A stretch of DNA of 64,000 nucleotides from Oenanthe sinensis (lineage: Eukaryota; Streptophyta; Magnoliopsida; Apiales; Apiaceae): assembly GCA_028671895.1 (NCBI GenBank), contig CM053810.1:63923501-63987500 (forward strand). Reading direction: 5' to 3'. Under the pieces are notes generated by a model. That model had not been told where the DNA came from and did no database searches. It saw only the letters and a list, made by a program, of their open reading frames with translations. Position numbers and translations under genes: made by a program. Shown piece after piece: positions 36,862 to 48,197 of the stretch (positions are counted from its first letter, which is position 1; each line of letters opens with the position of its first letter).

Positions 36862-37345
36862 CCTATAACCCGTGTGAAGTACCAGATAGCTAATATTTAA
36901 GTAAATTGATTTTTTATTGATATTTAATATAAAATTTTATAATATTAAGAATTTGTGTTAATATTATATAATCTCTTATTTTATATAAATCTATTCTATT
37001 TAATATAAATATATTATAATTTGGATATATGTTATAATAAATATATAATTGGGCTTAAAAAGTAAAATTTTAGGTAATATAGATTTTTAAAATAAAAAAT
37101 ATATAATATAATTTAAATATAATATAATATAATATTATCTGTGAGAAATTGTATAAAATGATAACTATCAGAAATAGAGTTGTATGTGTGATATATATCA
37201 TTTCTAAAATTAAATTTTATTAAAATTGAATGGTTAGGATCGTTTATATGATTCACCTAAAATTGGACGGTTAAGATTTTTTCTATGGTTACATTCAGTG
37301 CTTCAAAAAAAAATTCTGTAGTTTAGTTATTATTATACAGTATAG
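36862..37345 (-). mobile_element. Putative Helitron-like repeat, second copy
   Basis: Read on the minus strand it starts TATACTGTATAATAATAAC near 37343 and ends GTACTTCACACGGGTTATAGG near 36862, mirroring the ends of the 2916-3296 repeat. The terminal palindrome has decayed here (ACTTCACACGGG). The class assignment is tentative. Confidence 0.35.
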
Positions 37346-37510
37346 ATAGTATAGATATACTAATAATTATATATTCTCTCTTATGCCAAGAAAAATTATC
37401 CGTATTACCTACATCTTATATGATGAGCTTAGAAGCAAGTCTAAACTCTATATACATAACGATTGCCATGTCAATTTCCATTTGGGCTAGCTCAGCTCTT
37501 GTATACGCGT

Positions 37511-38110
37511 TAGGTGTTCATCAAACTATACAAACCGTGTACACCGCAATCACACTGTAAAATGCGGTTTTTAATTTTTGCAGTGTGATTACGGGTCGAA
37601 ATTTTGACAAGAACAGTACGGGTTGCGATTTAAGATTTTGGTAATGCGGTTTAAACCAAATTGCACCGCACCACAATTTTATATATATATATATATATAT
37701 ATATTTACTTTTATAATTAGTTATGATAATTTACTTACAGATTAATACTAGAGTTAATATTATAAATTTATTAATAACGATATATATTTTTTCTTATAAA
37801 ACACATGTTACGATTAGTTGATTATAATTTTTTTCAATCTTCATTATTATTTTATTACCTTCTAATATATAACTCAAAATATTTATACAATTAATGGTTT
37901 AATGTATATTGAAAATTATACATATTATAAAACTCTATTTTATAATAATTTTTAATCTCTCTGTTATTTATATTTTTATTTACAATAAATATTTTTAAAA
38001 TTTATAAAGAGCATTGACTGCATAGACAACAGCATATCGCATTTTCGTGATGTGATTTACGGTGTTTGATTGCATTTTGAAAATTTGACGGTGAGCCGCG
38101 AACACCACTA
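37511..38110. mobile_element. Non-autonomous hAT element, 600 bp, next to the mutase-like gene
   Basis: Left terminus TAGGTGTTCATC, right terminus reversed TAGTGGTGTTCGCGG, with a perfect 8-bp target duplication ATACGCGT (37503-37510 and 38111-38118). The inside holds GCGGTTT/CCGCA repeats and a TA run near 37681-37704. The right end is 104 bp before the ATG of the next gene, so it lies in or beside that gene's promoter. Confidence 0.93.
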
Positions 38111-38214
38111 ATACGCGTCCATCGGTCAAAGTTGGACTACTACGTAGTATTTATCATAACACAAACATTAACAGAGATTCAAGTCTCGAGCCCTATTCAA
38201 ACTTGAAAATCTAA

Positions 38215-41200
38215 ATGGACGCTTCCAACATGAGGTCAGTCTTCAATCTCCGCTCCTCTAGATATTACCTTGATATGCTCTCTATAGCCATGCAGCTGTA
38301 ATATTATCTTCGATCTTCAATTCTTGTAGTGACGGTCAACTGCAGCCTGCTCGTTCCGATTATACCGAAATAGTTGTGATACGTCACGGCGAGACAGAGT
38401 GGAATGCTAGCAGGATAATTCAGGTACATTTCTTCTATACATATGTTTATACAATTATGTAGAGCTTTTTCTGAATTATTTATTACATAGCTTCTCTTCT
38501 CTCTTTTTTAGCAATTTGCTTGTCTCCACATTATACAGAATATAACCTGATAATCGTAAAATATATGCATTTATATTGGAGTATACTATAAAACATCTAA
38601 GTGTAGATGCTGATCAGTGATCATAGATAATCTTCGTATTCAATCATTACCGATTCAAGTCTCAAATGGACTTTGACACACACTTTATTTTTTATCCCAG
38701 GGACCTCCTGATGCTGGCCTAAAAAATGATAATGGCATACAGCGGTCACAGCACCCTCCTGATGTTGTCCTAAATGATAAGGGTAGACAGCAAGTAGTAG
38801 CGGTAAGTTTTGATTCACTTTTGAAACTGTGTTTTTATGTTTCCGCGTTTATACTTTCTTGTAAAAACTTTGTTTTTCCCCTAAAAGGTTGCTGAAAGAC
38901 TATCCAAGGAACCTAAAATTTCTGCAGTATATTGCTCTGGCTTGAGAAGAGCTATTGATACAGCAGAGATAATTGCAGCCAGTTGTGGTGTACTTGAGGT
39001 ATGTATCAGTTATCACTGTTGGGCATATTGAGATCAGATTGTGTGTTAAATACTTTAATCAAGTGCCCAGCCTGATATCTAAAGCTTTCCATTTTACACT
39101 ACAAAATCAGTGTGAAACTGGGCTGATTCACTTTCTACCTTTCTATCAACTTAATTTAGAGTATCTGTTATATTGAAGCTAACCAATTGACTAATTATCA
39201 TTATTATTTCCCCGTGTCTTTCATCTAATGCATTTGTTTCAGGTTATAAACGATCCTGACCTTCGAGAAAAACCTTTAGGAGATCAAGAGATTCCGGTAT
39301 GTACTTCTGAATTTACCAGAGATTTTCTGATATAATGTTTCGTTTATTTTCGTTTGCTAGATCTGTTGAGACAGTTAGTTATACATATGAATATCTTCGG
39401 TAAATTGGTTAGGTTTGTCTTTCTTGACCCATTTTTGTTAAGTTCGTGTTGACATTTAGAGATAACCTTCTATACTATCTGGCCATATATTTTCCGGGCT
39501 TTGGAGAATTTTCTCACCTTCAGACAAAATCCATCAGTTAAAAAACTAATGTAAAATGATGATTTGTTATATAATCTAGTAGTAAACTGCAGACTTGGTA
39601 TGGTAGTATTGGAAATCAATCTAGGCATGTATCATTTAGATCCTGTTTTTGAGGAGCCTGTCAAGGCACTAATGTCTACCAGCTTAAGTATATATGTTTG
39701 TATTCAGCCTCACATAATAGAGGAAGCATTTTTCCCATACATCTCATAAAGCTTCAGGTAGTAGTATTAAATCCACTCACAATTATAGTTTTATTAAAAT
39801 AACCAAATTATACTGCTTAGTTTGACTTGGTATATGAGATGACACTTAAGAGTGAGAAAAACCTGCATTTCCAATTATAACTGTTGTGTTATCTTGAGAC
39901 TAAGCCACAAACACAAAAACCCAGATTCCACCAGAGATTTGTAGGTTCCAGGTTGGTACTGCTAAGCTGTGATGGCTGGAACACTGATAATGTTGGTGTT
40001 TATTTATCTAATTTATATTAAAATAATCAATTAACTGCTTAGTTTGACTAGGTATATTTGATGACACTTTAAAGTTAAGAAAAACCTGCATTGCCAATTA
40101 TAACTTGGTGTATTATCCTTGAGACTAAGCCACAAACACAAAAACCTAGAACCCACCGGAGACCAGTAGGTTCCAGGTTGGTATTGCTAAGCTGTGGCGG
40201 GAACACTGATAATTTGTTGGTGGTTATTTGTAATTGTTGTTGTATCTCTGAAATTTGATATTGGGTACTAACTGATGGATAATATACACATCTGCGGGAT
40301 GAGTGGTGATTAAACGTGGTTCAATCATAAGCAAAAAGAAAATTTACTCATATAATGTGTGGAATACACAAACCGAGCATATTGGTTTAAAACATAGCAA
40401 CGGTATACATAAATAAGCCACTTATGCCAAACTGTCAATGAACCTCACTGTCTTTCTCAACTGAGTTTGGGTTTCCATATAAGTCAAACCTTGCTCATTT
40501 GATAATAGATTACATGTATTACTATATAAGCCAAACCATGCTCATTTGATACCAGCTTACATGTATTACTGAAGTTAATCTTCTTCAATTTCTTCTCTCT
40601 TTTCTGTATCTCAATAAAAAACAATACTTCCTATATTGTGAGAGTTTCACCTACAACAAAGCAAAGTATTATCAAAGGCATGATACAACTCATATTAAGA
40701 AGTTAGAAGTCTCTGCCATGCAGCCTGCTTGCTTAGGCCAGTGGAGCTCCCTGTTATGTTAAACTGAGTTTGTACTGCCAGACCTTGCTTATACCAGCTT
40801 GTAATCTTCTATATCTTACTGCCAAAGTCAGTATTCGTCAACTTATTGTATTTTGTAATCCCAAAAATATTGCTTCTCATATTGTAAGAGTTTTGCCAAC
40901 CATAAAGCAAACCGTTATCAAAGTTCGCATGTTACCACTTATATTGAGCGGTGAGAAGTGTCTTATATTTATGTTGTTTGGCTCTGGAATTTGGGCTGGC
41001 GTAATTAGATTGAGGATTCTGCGATGTAGCTAGCTTGCTTAGTCCAACAGAGCTGACTAGTATTCTGAATGGAGTTTAGGTTGCTCTTTACAGTCAAGCC
41101 TTGCTTATTTTTACCGACTTATTGTCTTACTACGGAAGTTAATCTTTTTCGACTAGCTTCTATCTTATTGTAGAATCCCACCCCCGCCCCCGCCCCCCAA

Positions 41201-41770
41201 AAAAAAAAAAAATTACTACTCCATATTGTAGACCCCCCCCCCCCCCCCCCCCCATCATAGTGTCAGAGTTACTCTTTAATGGTTAATGTAACATAACGTT
41301 GTAGCCTATTTAACTTTGTGGTAGCTTGAAAGTGAATCGTTTCAGTATTGATGGCAATCCGCAGTAGCAGTGGATTTTTTTTTAAAAAAGTATTAACAGC
41401 AACGTTACAATTCATTTTACTCTCAGAGTGGGGAAGAAAGTATCAAAGAGCTTAATCAGCGGACTGCCTCTTGTTTGCAGAGGATCGGAAATAAGCACAG
41501 AGGTAAGGTGGACCATTGTCAAATTAGTTAATAAAAATATGTATCTGAATATCTGATTGTACACTCACTGTTGTTACTGCAGGGGAACGAATTGTTGTAG
41601 TCACTCATGGTGCTGTCATGAGAGCACTTCACAAGCGGGTCTTCCCAAACGAACGGGCCGAGAAGGTATGGACTACATCTATGAGTGTGTTTCACTTGTC
41701 TGATGGGGATGAATGGAGCATTAAAATGTGGGGGGATGTTAGTCATATAAACAAAACATCATCTGTGTAA
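38215..41770 (+). CDS. Phosphoglycerate mutase-like protein (histidine phosphatase superfamily), remodelled paralog
   Basis: Seven exons: 38215-38234, 38330-38423, 38701-38802, 38888-38998, 39243-39296, 41427-41502, 41583-41770; frame open throughout, 214 aa. Phospho-His26 is in VIRHGETEWN and the second catalytic His in VVTHG; LRRAIDTAEII matches the family's third motif. Relative to the paralog at 50244-53446, exon 3 is exactly twice as long (102 versus 51 nt) and its two halves are alike (PPDAGLKNDNG, PPDVVLNDKG), so it is an internal duplication. Exon 5 is 78 nt shorter, losing 26 codons after LREKPLG, including the second Gly of the family's LRExxxGxxxG motif. Both changes keep frame. 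Activity may be altered or lost; it could be a decaying copy still open by chance. A hAT element lies just upstream. Confidence 0.75.
39790..40232. repeat. Intronic tandem duplication, about 222-bp units
   Basis: Two adjacent diverged copies in intron 5 of the first mutase-like gene, each running from TACTGCTTAGTTTGACT (or similar) through GACTAAGCCACAAACACAAA to GGTTCCAGGTTGGTA and GGAACACTGATAAT. Confidence 0.85.
40487..41130. repeat. Diverged intronic repeat array
   Basis: Several imperfect copies of a block with CTTGCTTATACCAGCTTRTA, ATATTGTRAGAGTTT, AAAGCAAA and GCTTGCTTAGTCCA landmarks follow one another. A related single block occurs in the matching intron of the second paralog (about 52640-52830), so the repeat unit predates the gene duplication and expanded here. 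Confidence 0.65.
41177..41253. repeat. C-rich and homopolymer tracts
   Basis: CCCCCGCCCCCGCCCCCC followed by an A-run, then a run of 21 C at 41233-41253. Such tracts are prone to slippage and to assembly error. Confidence 0.9.
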
Positions 41771-42014
41771 TCCGGCTTTGTTGGGGATAGTACATTCTGA
41801 GAAGCATTCTGATTTGAGTATCATGTATCATTTTTCTGTGTTTGATGAACCAACTAAATTTATGAATTTTCTATCTTATTCCACTCAAATAATTCGAGTT
41901 CCCAAATGTCAAGCATTAGATTACAGAAGTATTATGAAGGAATTTTTTCCCGATGCAATTATGAATGCTCTTACGGTTTATAGAATATAGTGCTCCAAAA
42001 CAAAACTCTAGTTA

Positions 42015-42320
42015 GAGCAAATACAACAATGTTCTAAATTGTTGTCCTAAATTAAAATATAGGTCATTTGAATAAAGTGGTGCCCTAAAACACTAGGGCA
42101 TCCATCACATGACTTACTTTTAAGCACTACTAGAACATTGTTATCAATAAAATATTCATTTCTCTCCATTTTTATAATTCTTTTCCCTCATTTAAATATA
42201 TTATTATTTTAATAATATGGCAAGTTATTGGAGTTGATATAGGTATATAATGTCCTAAATCACTAGGACATCATATTTTATTATATTTATAATGCATCTA
42301 ATAGGACATTGGACTTGCTC
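42015..42320. mobile_element. Tourist-like MITE, 306 bp
   Basis: Left GAGCAAATACAACAATGT and right, reversed, GAGCAAGTCCAATGTCC are inverted repeats flanked by TTA on both sides (42012-42014, 42321-42323), the PIF/Harbinger target. It sits about 245 bp after the stop of the first mutase-like gene. Confidence 0.85.
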
Positions 42321-42385
42321 TTAAGGTTTAATTGCATCTCACTGTTTGCAACCTTTGACAGTTATTCATCGTGACCTGTATAATA

Positions 42386-42882
42386 CTTCCTCCGTCCTCT
42401 TTTACATATTCATTTTTAAATGAATTTTGTCCTTAAATACATGTTCATTTCTATTTTCAAAACAAATACTCTCTCCGTCCCCCTTTTACATATTCACTTT
42501 CAAAATAAAAAAAATTCCTAAATACAATATTCATTGCTATTTTCAAAACAAATATCCCTATATTTGTTATTTCTAAAGTTTGACTCATTTAAAACTTAAT
42601 TAGATTGTCATTTTTCAAGACAATAATACGGGTATTTTATCCAACTAACTTTTTCTAATGAACATGTAAATAGAAACGGAGGGAGTAAAATGATAATATT
42701 CCTAAACTATCTTTATATTTATTATTTTCAAGGTTTGACTCATTTAAAACTTAATTGTATTGTCATTTTTCAAGTCAATAATTATGGATATGAATAGAAA
42801 AATTTTATTTAACTAACTTTTTCTTAATTGTGTAATTTTTTCAAAATGAACATGTAAATAAAGAACGGGGAGGCGGGGGTAG
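42386..42882. mobile_element. Stowaway-like MITE (outer)
   Basis: Left CTTCCTCCGTCCTCTTTTACA and right, reversed, CTACCCCCGCCTCCCCGTTC; TA at 42384-42385 and 42883-42884. It is split by a second element of a near-identical family, since both arms share TTTACATATTCA. Confidence 0.75.
42469..42685. mobile_element. Stowaway-like MITE (inner, nested)
   Basis: Starts CTCTCTCCGTCCCCC after TA (42467-42468) and ends ACGGAGGGAG before TA (42686-42687). It lies wholly inside the outer Stowaway element. Confidence 0.8.
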
Positions 42883-43076
42883 TATATGTTTCGGGAAATA
42901 AATTCTTAATATGTTGCCCAATTTTCCACAGTGGGTAAATAATTAGTTTTACTTGTCCCCAAAAAATTGTTTTGGGTGTCTTTTGAATACTTCACCTTAC
43001 GAGCCCGTTTAATACAGTCACTTGTGCTCTAATATAAATTTTAATATTAAGATCCATTTTTTAATATCATAGTACT

Positions 43077-43397
43077 TGTTATAAAATTAAATATATATGT
43101 ATAAATAGAACAAACTAGAAATTACAAAAAGAAGTATATTCTTTTATTTCTCTGTGTTGTCTCTTCTTTCTGGCATCTAAACAAAATGGGAGGGGCACTC
43201 TTATTTATAGGAGAAAAACTCAGCACTGAGTATGTATGAACATACACTCAAATCATTAATACAACAGCTGTGACATACTCATATTTGCGTGTATTGGTCT
43301 TTGGGTCATTCACCGTGTAAATGAGTTGGCTGACTACCATTTCACATTTACTGGTAATGGGAATGCAATAATATTCTTTGACAATCAATGTATAACA
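43077..43397 (-). repeat. 3' LTR of the copia element
   Basis: 321 bp; bounded by TG...CA. Followed inside at 43398-43406 by CTCCCCCTT, i.e. AAGGGGGAG on the coding strand, the polypurine tract. Carries the same TATA motif as the other LTR. Confidence 0.97.
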
Positions 43398-43529
43398 CTC
43401 CCCCTTGATTGTCAAATGTAAGTTATTATAAAGTTTGACTGCCTCGTTAAAACCTTGCAAGGAAAAACCCAGTGAGATAAAAATCTTAACGAAGGAAAAA
43501 GAGTACAGTCTCCCCCTGAATAAAACATC

Positions 43530-46500
43530 TCACACTTTGACATCTTGTTGTAGCAAGTTTCTCAATCTCTGCATGCCAATATTATTCCGCAACTTTTCAA
43601 ATGTTGATGTGGGTAGTGACTTTGTAAGTAAATCTGCCAGATTTTCACTTGAGCGAATTTGTTGTATATCAATGTCACCATTTTGTTGGAGCTCATGACT
43701 ATAGAAGAATTTTGGCAAGATGTGCTTTGTTCGATCTCCTTTGATGTATCCTTCCTTGAGTTGCTTAATGCAGGCTGAATTATCTTCAAACATAACTGTA
43801 GGACTGTCTGAGATATTTGATAATCCACATGATTCTCGAATATGTTGAATAATAGACCGCAACCAAATACATTCCCTACTTGCTTCATGGATTGCCAATA
43901 ACTCTGCGTGATTTAATGAGGTTGCCGTCATAGTCTGCTTTACATATTTCCAAGAAATAGCAGTTCCACAATATGTGAATAAATAACCTGTCTGTGATCG
44001 TCCAAAATGAGGATATGACATGTACCCAGCATCTGCATATCCAATAAGCTGTGATTTTGATTTGTTTGGAAAGAATAGTCCAAGATCAATTGTCCCACGA
44101 AGATATCTCAATATGTGTTTAACTCCATCCCAATGCCTTTTAGTTGGAGTAGAACTGAACCTTGCCAGTAGATTTACAGCAAATGCAATATCAGGCCGAG
44201 TGTTGTTTGCAAGATACATGAGAGCACCAATAGCACTTAGATATGGATATTCAGGTCCAAGAACATCTTCATCTGGTTTTCTGGGACGAAATGAATCTTT
44301 TTCAACTTCAAGTGACCGGACAACCATTGTTGTGGTTAGTGGATGAGATTTGTCCATATAGAATCGATCAAGAACATTTTATGTGTAAGTAGACTGATGA
44401 ACAAATATTCCTGAAGATAAGTGCTCCACCTGTATACCTAAACAAAATTTTGTCTTTCCAAGATCCTTCATTTCAAACTCATTTTTCAAATAATTAGCAT
44501 CGTTAGTAATATCTTCAGAAGTACCAACAATATTCAAATCATCCACATATACAGCAATAATAACAAAACCAGTTTGTGACCTTTTAATAAATACACATGG
44601 ACACACTTGATTATTAATATACCCAGCATTCAATAAATATTCACTAAGCCTGTTGTACCACATACGACCCGATTGTTTTAAGCCATATAATGATCGTTGT
44701 AATTTAACAGAATATAAATGATGAGGCTTAGTATCTTCTAATTTTAATCCTTCAGGGATTTTCATATAAATATCATTATCAAGTGATCCATATAGGTAGG
44801 CTGTCACAATATCCATGAGACGTGTTTCTAATTTTTCCATACAAGCCATACCCATTAGAAAACGAAAGGTAATTCCATCCATAACAGGAGAGTATGTTTC
44901 CTGGTAATCAAATCCAGGCCTTTGAGAGAATCCTTGGGCTACCAACCGAGCCTTATATCTCACAATTTCATTTCTCTCATTTCGTTTTCGTACAAATACC
45001 CATCTATTCCCAACAGGGACTACACCGGCTGGTGTTTGGACTGCAGGTCCGAAAACATTTCTCCTGCGCAAGGAGTGCAATTCTTCTTGGATTGCAACTT
45101 TCCACTTTGGCCAATCATTTCTTTGTCGACATTCTTCCACACTTTGTGGTTCAGGATCGGAGTTTTCAAGAATATCACATGCCACGGAAAAAATATATAC
45201 ATCATCAATTTCAGTACTCTCACGATCCAACAATTTCCCATTATGTACATAACTTATTGAGATCTCATAATTTTCAGGTACCCTTGCTTCTATAGAAGCA
45301 TGTGCCACTTCAGGGGCAATATCCTCTTCTTGAGGCAATACCACTTCTGGGGTTTTAGTTACATCCACTTCAGGGGCTCGAACCTCTTCAGGAGGTAATA
45401 CCACTTCTGGGGTATTTTCTGGAACATTTGCCACTTCAGGGGCAAGTCCAATTAATTTCCGTTTTCGTGGCATAATATTTAGGGATTTATATTTAGGGAC
45501 TGATTTATATTTAGGGATTTCAACCCTCGCTGGAGCATTAATAGCAGGTATATGTGATTTTATTATGTGTCTAGAATCACTAAAAGCATCTGGCATTTGA
45601 TTAATAATGTTTTGCATATAAATAATTCTTTTAACTTCATTTTCACATTGATTAGTACGTGGGTCAATAGAATTCAAACCTGATGCATGCCATGATATTT
45701 CAGAATTTAATTTATGCAAAACTTTATCTCCCCCTAGTGAAGGGAACACAGACTCATTAAAATGACAATCAGCATAACGAGCAGTAAAAACATCACCAGT
45801 CAAGGGTTCAAGATATCTAATGATAGATGGGGAATCAAAACCAACATAGATACCAATTCTTCGTTGAGGTCCCATTTTTGTTCTTTGTGGTGGAGCTATA
45901 GGGACATATACCGCACTACCAAAAACCTTAAAGTGGGAAAAATCAGGTACTTGTCCAAGAACTAATTGGTGTGGAGATTCTTTATGATAAGCAGATGGTC
46001 TGACCCTGATTATATTACTGGCGTGTAGTATAGCATGACCCCAAACAGATGTAGGCAATTTAGCCCTTAATAATAAAGGACGAGCAATAAGTTGAAATCT
46101 TTTAATTAAAGACTCTGCTAGACCATTTTGTGTGTGTACATGAGGCACAGGGTGTTCGATTGAGATTCCTACTGACATACAATAATCATTAAAGATTGAG
46201 GATGTAAATTCAGCAACATTATCTAATCGAATTGATTTAATGGGATGATCAGGGAATTGGGCTCGTAATTTGATTATTTGGGCTAGTAATCTTGCAAAGA
46301 CTACATTTCGCGTAAAAAGTAGACAGACATGAGACCACCTAGTTGAGGCATCAATTAAAACCATGAAATATCTAAATGGACCAGAAGATGGGTGAATTGG
46401 ACCACAAATATCACCTTGGATTCTTTCTAAGAATTTTGAAGATTCGGTTTGGAGTTTCACAGGGGATGGTCGGACAATTAGTTTTCCCAAGGAACATGCT

Positions 46501-47054
46501 GAACAAGGAAGTTCATCACGTGGTATGACCTTTTGATTTCTAAGGGGATGTCCCGTAGAATTCTCTATAATGCGACGCATCATAGATATTCCTGGATGAC
46601 CGAGTCTTTCATGCCAAAGGATAAATGATTTTGGGTCTACAGTTTTAGGAATGGTGATTGTGTGAGATTCGATGACTCTAATTTTTATAGTATATAATCC
46701 GGAGGAAATTGATGGTAGTTTTTCTAAAATCTTCTTATGACCTGAAATAGTGGAAGTGATAAGAAGATATTCTTTTTCATCCTTATTAGTAGTTTCAACA
46801 TAAAAACCATTAAGACGGATATCTTTAAAACTCAGAAGATTTCTAGTGGATTTACTAGAGTAGAGGGCATTTTGTATATGAATTTGTGTCTCGTTTGGTA
46901 GGATAAAACTAGCTTTCCCAAAACCTTCTATTATACTAGATGTACCTGAAATTGTCCAAACATGTGAGTTGGTTTTAGTTAACTATGAGAAATATTCTGG
47001 ACTTTGTAAAATAGTGTGAGTGGTCGCACAGTCAGCAATGCATATGTCTCCCAT
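43530..47054 (-). pseudogene. pol: copia pol (protease, integrase, RT, RNase H), interrupted by two stops
   Basis: One frame runs from an ATG at 47054 to 43530, broken by TAG at 46985-46983 and TAA at 44381-44379. In order: protease-type motif IADCATTHTIL; zinc-finger/pre-integrase WHERLGHPG; integrase with DASTRW, LDNVAEFTS and NGLAESLIKRF (the D, D and E positions are retained, although LDNVAEF is unusual for DNAGEF); reverse transcriptase with the YVDD box (VYVDDLNIVG); RNase H with YADAGY and AELLAIHEASRECIWLRS. Both stops look like point changes. The long open stretches between them fit a young, recently silenced copy. Confidence 0.93.
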
Positions 47055-47094
47055 ATTTTTGCTGTGTATATATGTAAACAACGATTTTATTCAG

Positions 47095-47176
47095 ATAAAA
47101 TTAGTACATAAAGTAAGCACATAAAACAAGCACATGAAACAAGTACATGAAAATAAAGAAAGTACATATAAAACCT
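47095..47176 (-). repeat. Short tandem repeats between gag and pol
   Basis: On the plus strand four to five copies of a roughly 13-bp unit, GCACATAAAACAA or GTACATGAAA-like, fill most of the spacer between the gag stop (47177-47175) and a second in-frame stop (47093-47091). Confidence 0.75.
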
Positions 47177-48197
47177 AGCCATCTAAATCATAATAAAGAT
47201 TAGCACCAGTGTCTAATTTGATTGAGGTCTCGTTGATTGGTACATTTTCTATATTTTGATTATAGTGAGCTAAGTTTGTTTCCACCCTTTTTCCATTAGA
47301 CCTTTTGGATGATTGGTAAAGTTCAACAAGATGCTTTGGTGTACGACAAGTACGTGCCCAGTGCCCCTCAGCCCCACACCTATGACAAATATCTCTAGTA
47401 TCTCCTTCTTGTGATGCCTTCCTTTTATTTGACACTTCATTTTGCCACTTCTGGTGGCCAGAGTTGTTATAACCATCACGTTGCCACTTCAGGTGACCAG
47501 AATGATACTGATTTCGAAATCGTCCACGGAAATTTCCTCGTCCGCGGTTTTGCCCATAACCTCGCCCTCCTCTATGCTCTTTCCCACGTTCATTCTTCTG
47601 GAATGACGTGTTATGTACTTCAGGTAACTGGGCAGAGCCTGTATTTTTCATCAACAATTCATTATTCTTTTCAGCTACAAGAAGGAGAGATATCAACTCG
47701 CTGTATTTTGTGAAATTGCGCTGCCTATATTGTTGAGCCAGAATTATAGTGTTGAGGTGGAAGGTTGAAAGGGTCTTTTCAATCATTTCAGCATCAGTAA
47801 TTTTCTCACCACACAAAATTAATTTTGAACTCGTTTTGAACAACACAGAGTTATATTCAGCAACAGATTTAAAATCTTGGAATCTTAGATTAATCCAATC
47901 ATATCGGGCTGAGGGCAAATAAACAAGTTTCTGATGATCAAATCTGTCTTTAAGATTATTCCAGAGGGTGAGTGGATTTTTGACAGTTAGGTATTCAGAT
48001 TTTAAGTCTGTATGAATGTGGTGCCTAAGGAAGATAATGGATTTTGCATTTTGTTCAGTAGTTGGAGTTTTTCCTGTTTCTATAGTGTCTTTTAACCCAT
48101 TAGCACTCAGATGTAATTCAGCATCAAGCACCCAAGACAGATAATTATCCCCAGAAACATCCAAAGCAACAAACTCTAATTTTACAAGATTCGTCAT
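47175..48197 (-). CDS. gag: copia Gag polyprotein with zinc knuckle
   Basis: 340 residues from the ATG at 48197 to a TAG at 47175-47177. The body is a copia-type Gag (SGDNYLSWVLDAELHL near the N-terminus, WNNLKDRFDHQK, YNSVLFKTSSKL), followed by a basic Arg/Gly-rich stretch and one CCHC zinc knuckle (CHRCGAEGHWARTC), which packages the element RNA. It ends LYYDLDG. An upstream in-frame extension has no ATG, so 48197 is the start. The frame is the same as pol, but they are separated by a 120-nt spacer with two stops. Gag itself is undamaged. Confidence 0.93.
   Translation of the reverse strand: MTNLVKLEFVALDVSGDNYLSWVLDAELHLSANGLKDTIETGKTPTTEQNAKSIIFLRHHIHTDLKSEYLTVKNPLTLWNNLKDRFDHQKLVYLPSARYDWINLRFQDFKSVAEYNSVLFKTSSKLILCGEKITDAEMIEKTLSTFHLNTIILAQQYRQRNFTKYSELISLLLVAEKNNELLMKNTGSAQLPEVHNTSFQKNERGKEHRGGRGYGQNRGRGNFRGRFRNQYHSGHLKWQRDGYNNSGHQKWQNEVSNKRKASQEGDTRDICHRCGAEGHWARTCRTPKHLVELYQSSKRSNGKRVETNLAHYNQNIENVPINETSIKLDTGANLYYDLDG

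Noticed and set aside
44894..45295. Plus-strand frames within the copia element
   Set aside because: Antisense shadows of the reverse transcriptase and linker region of pol.
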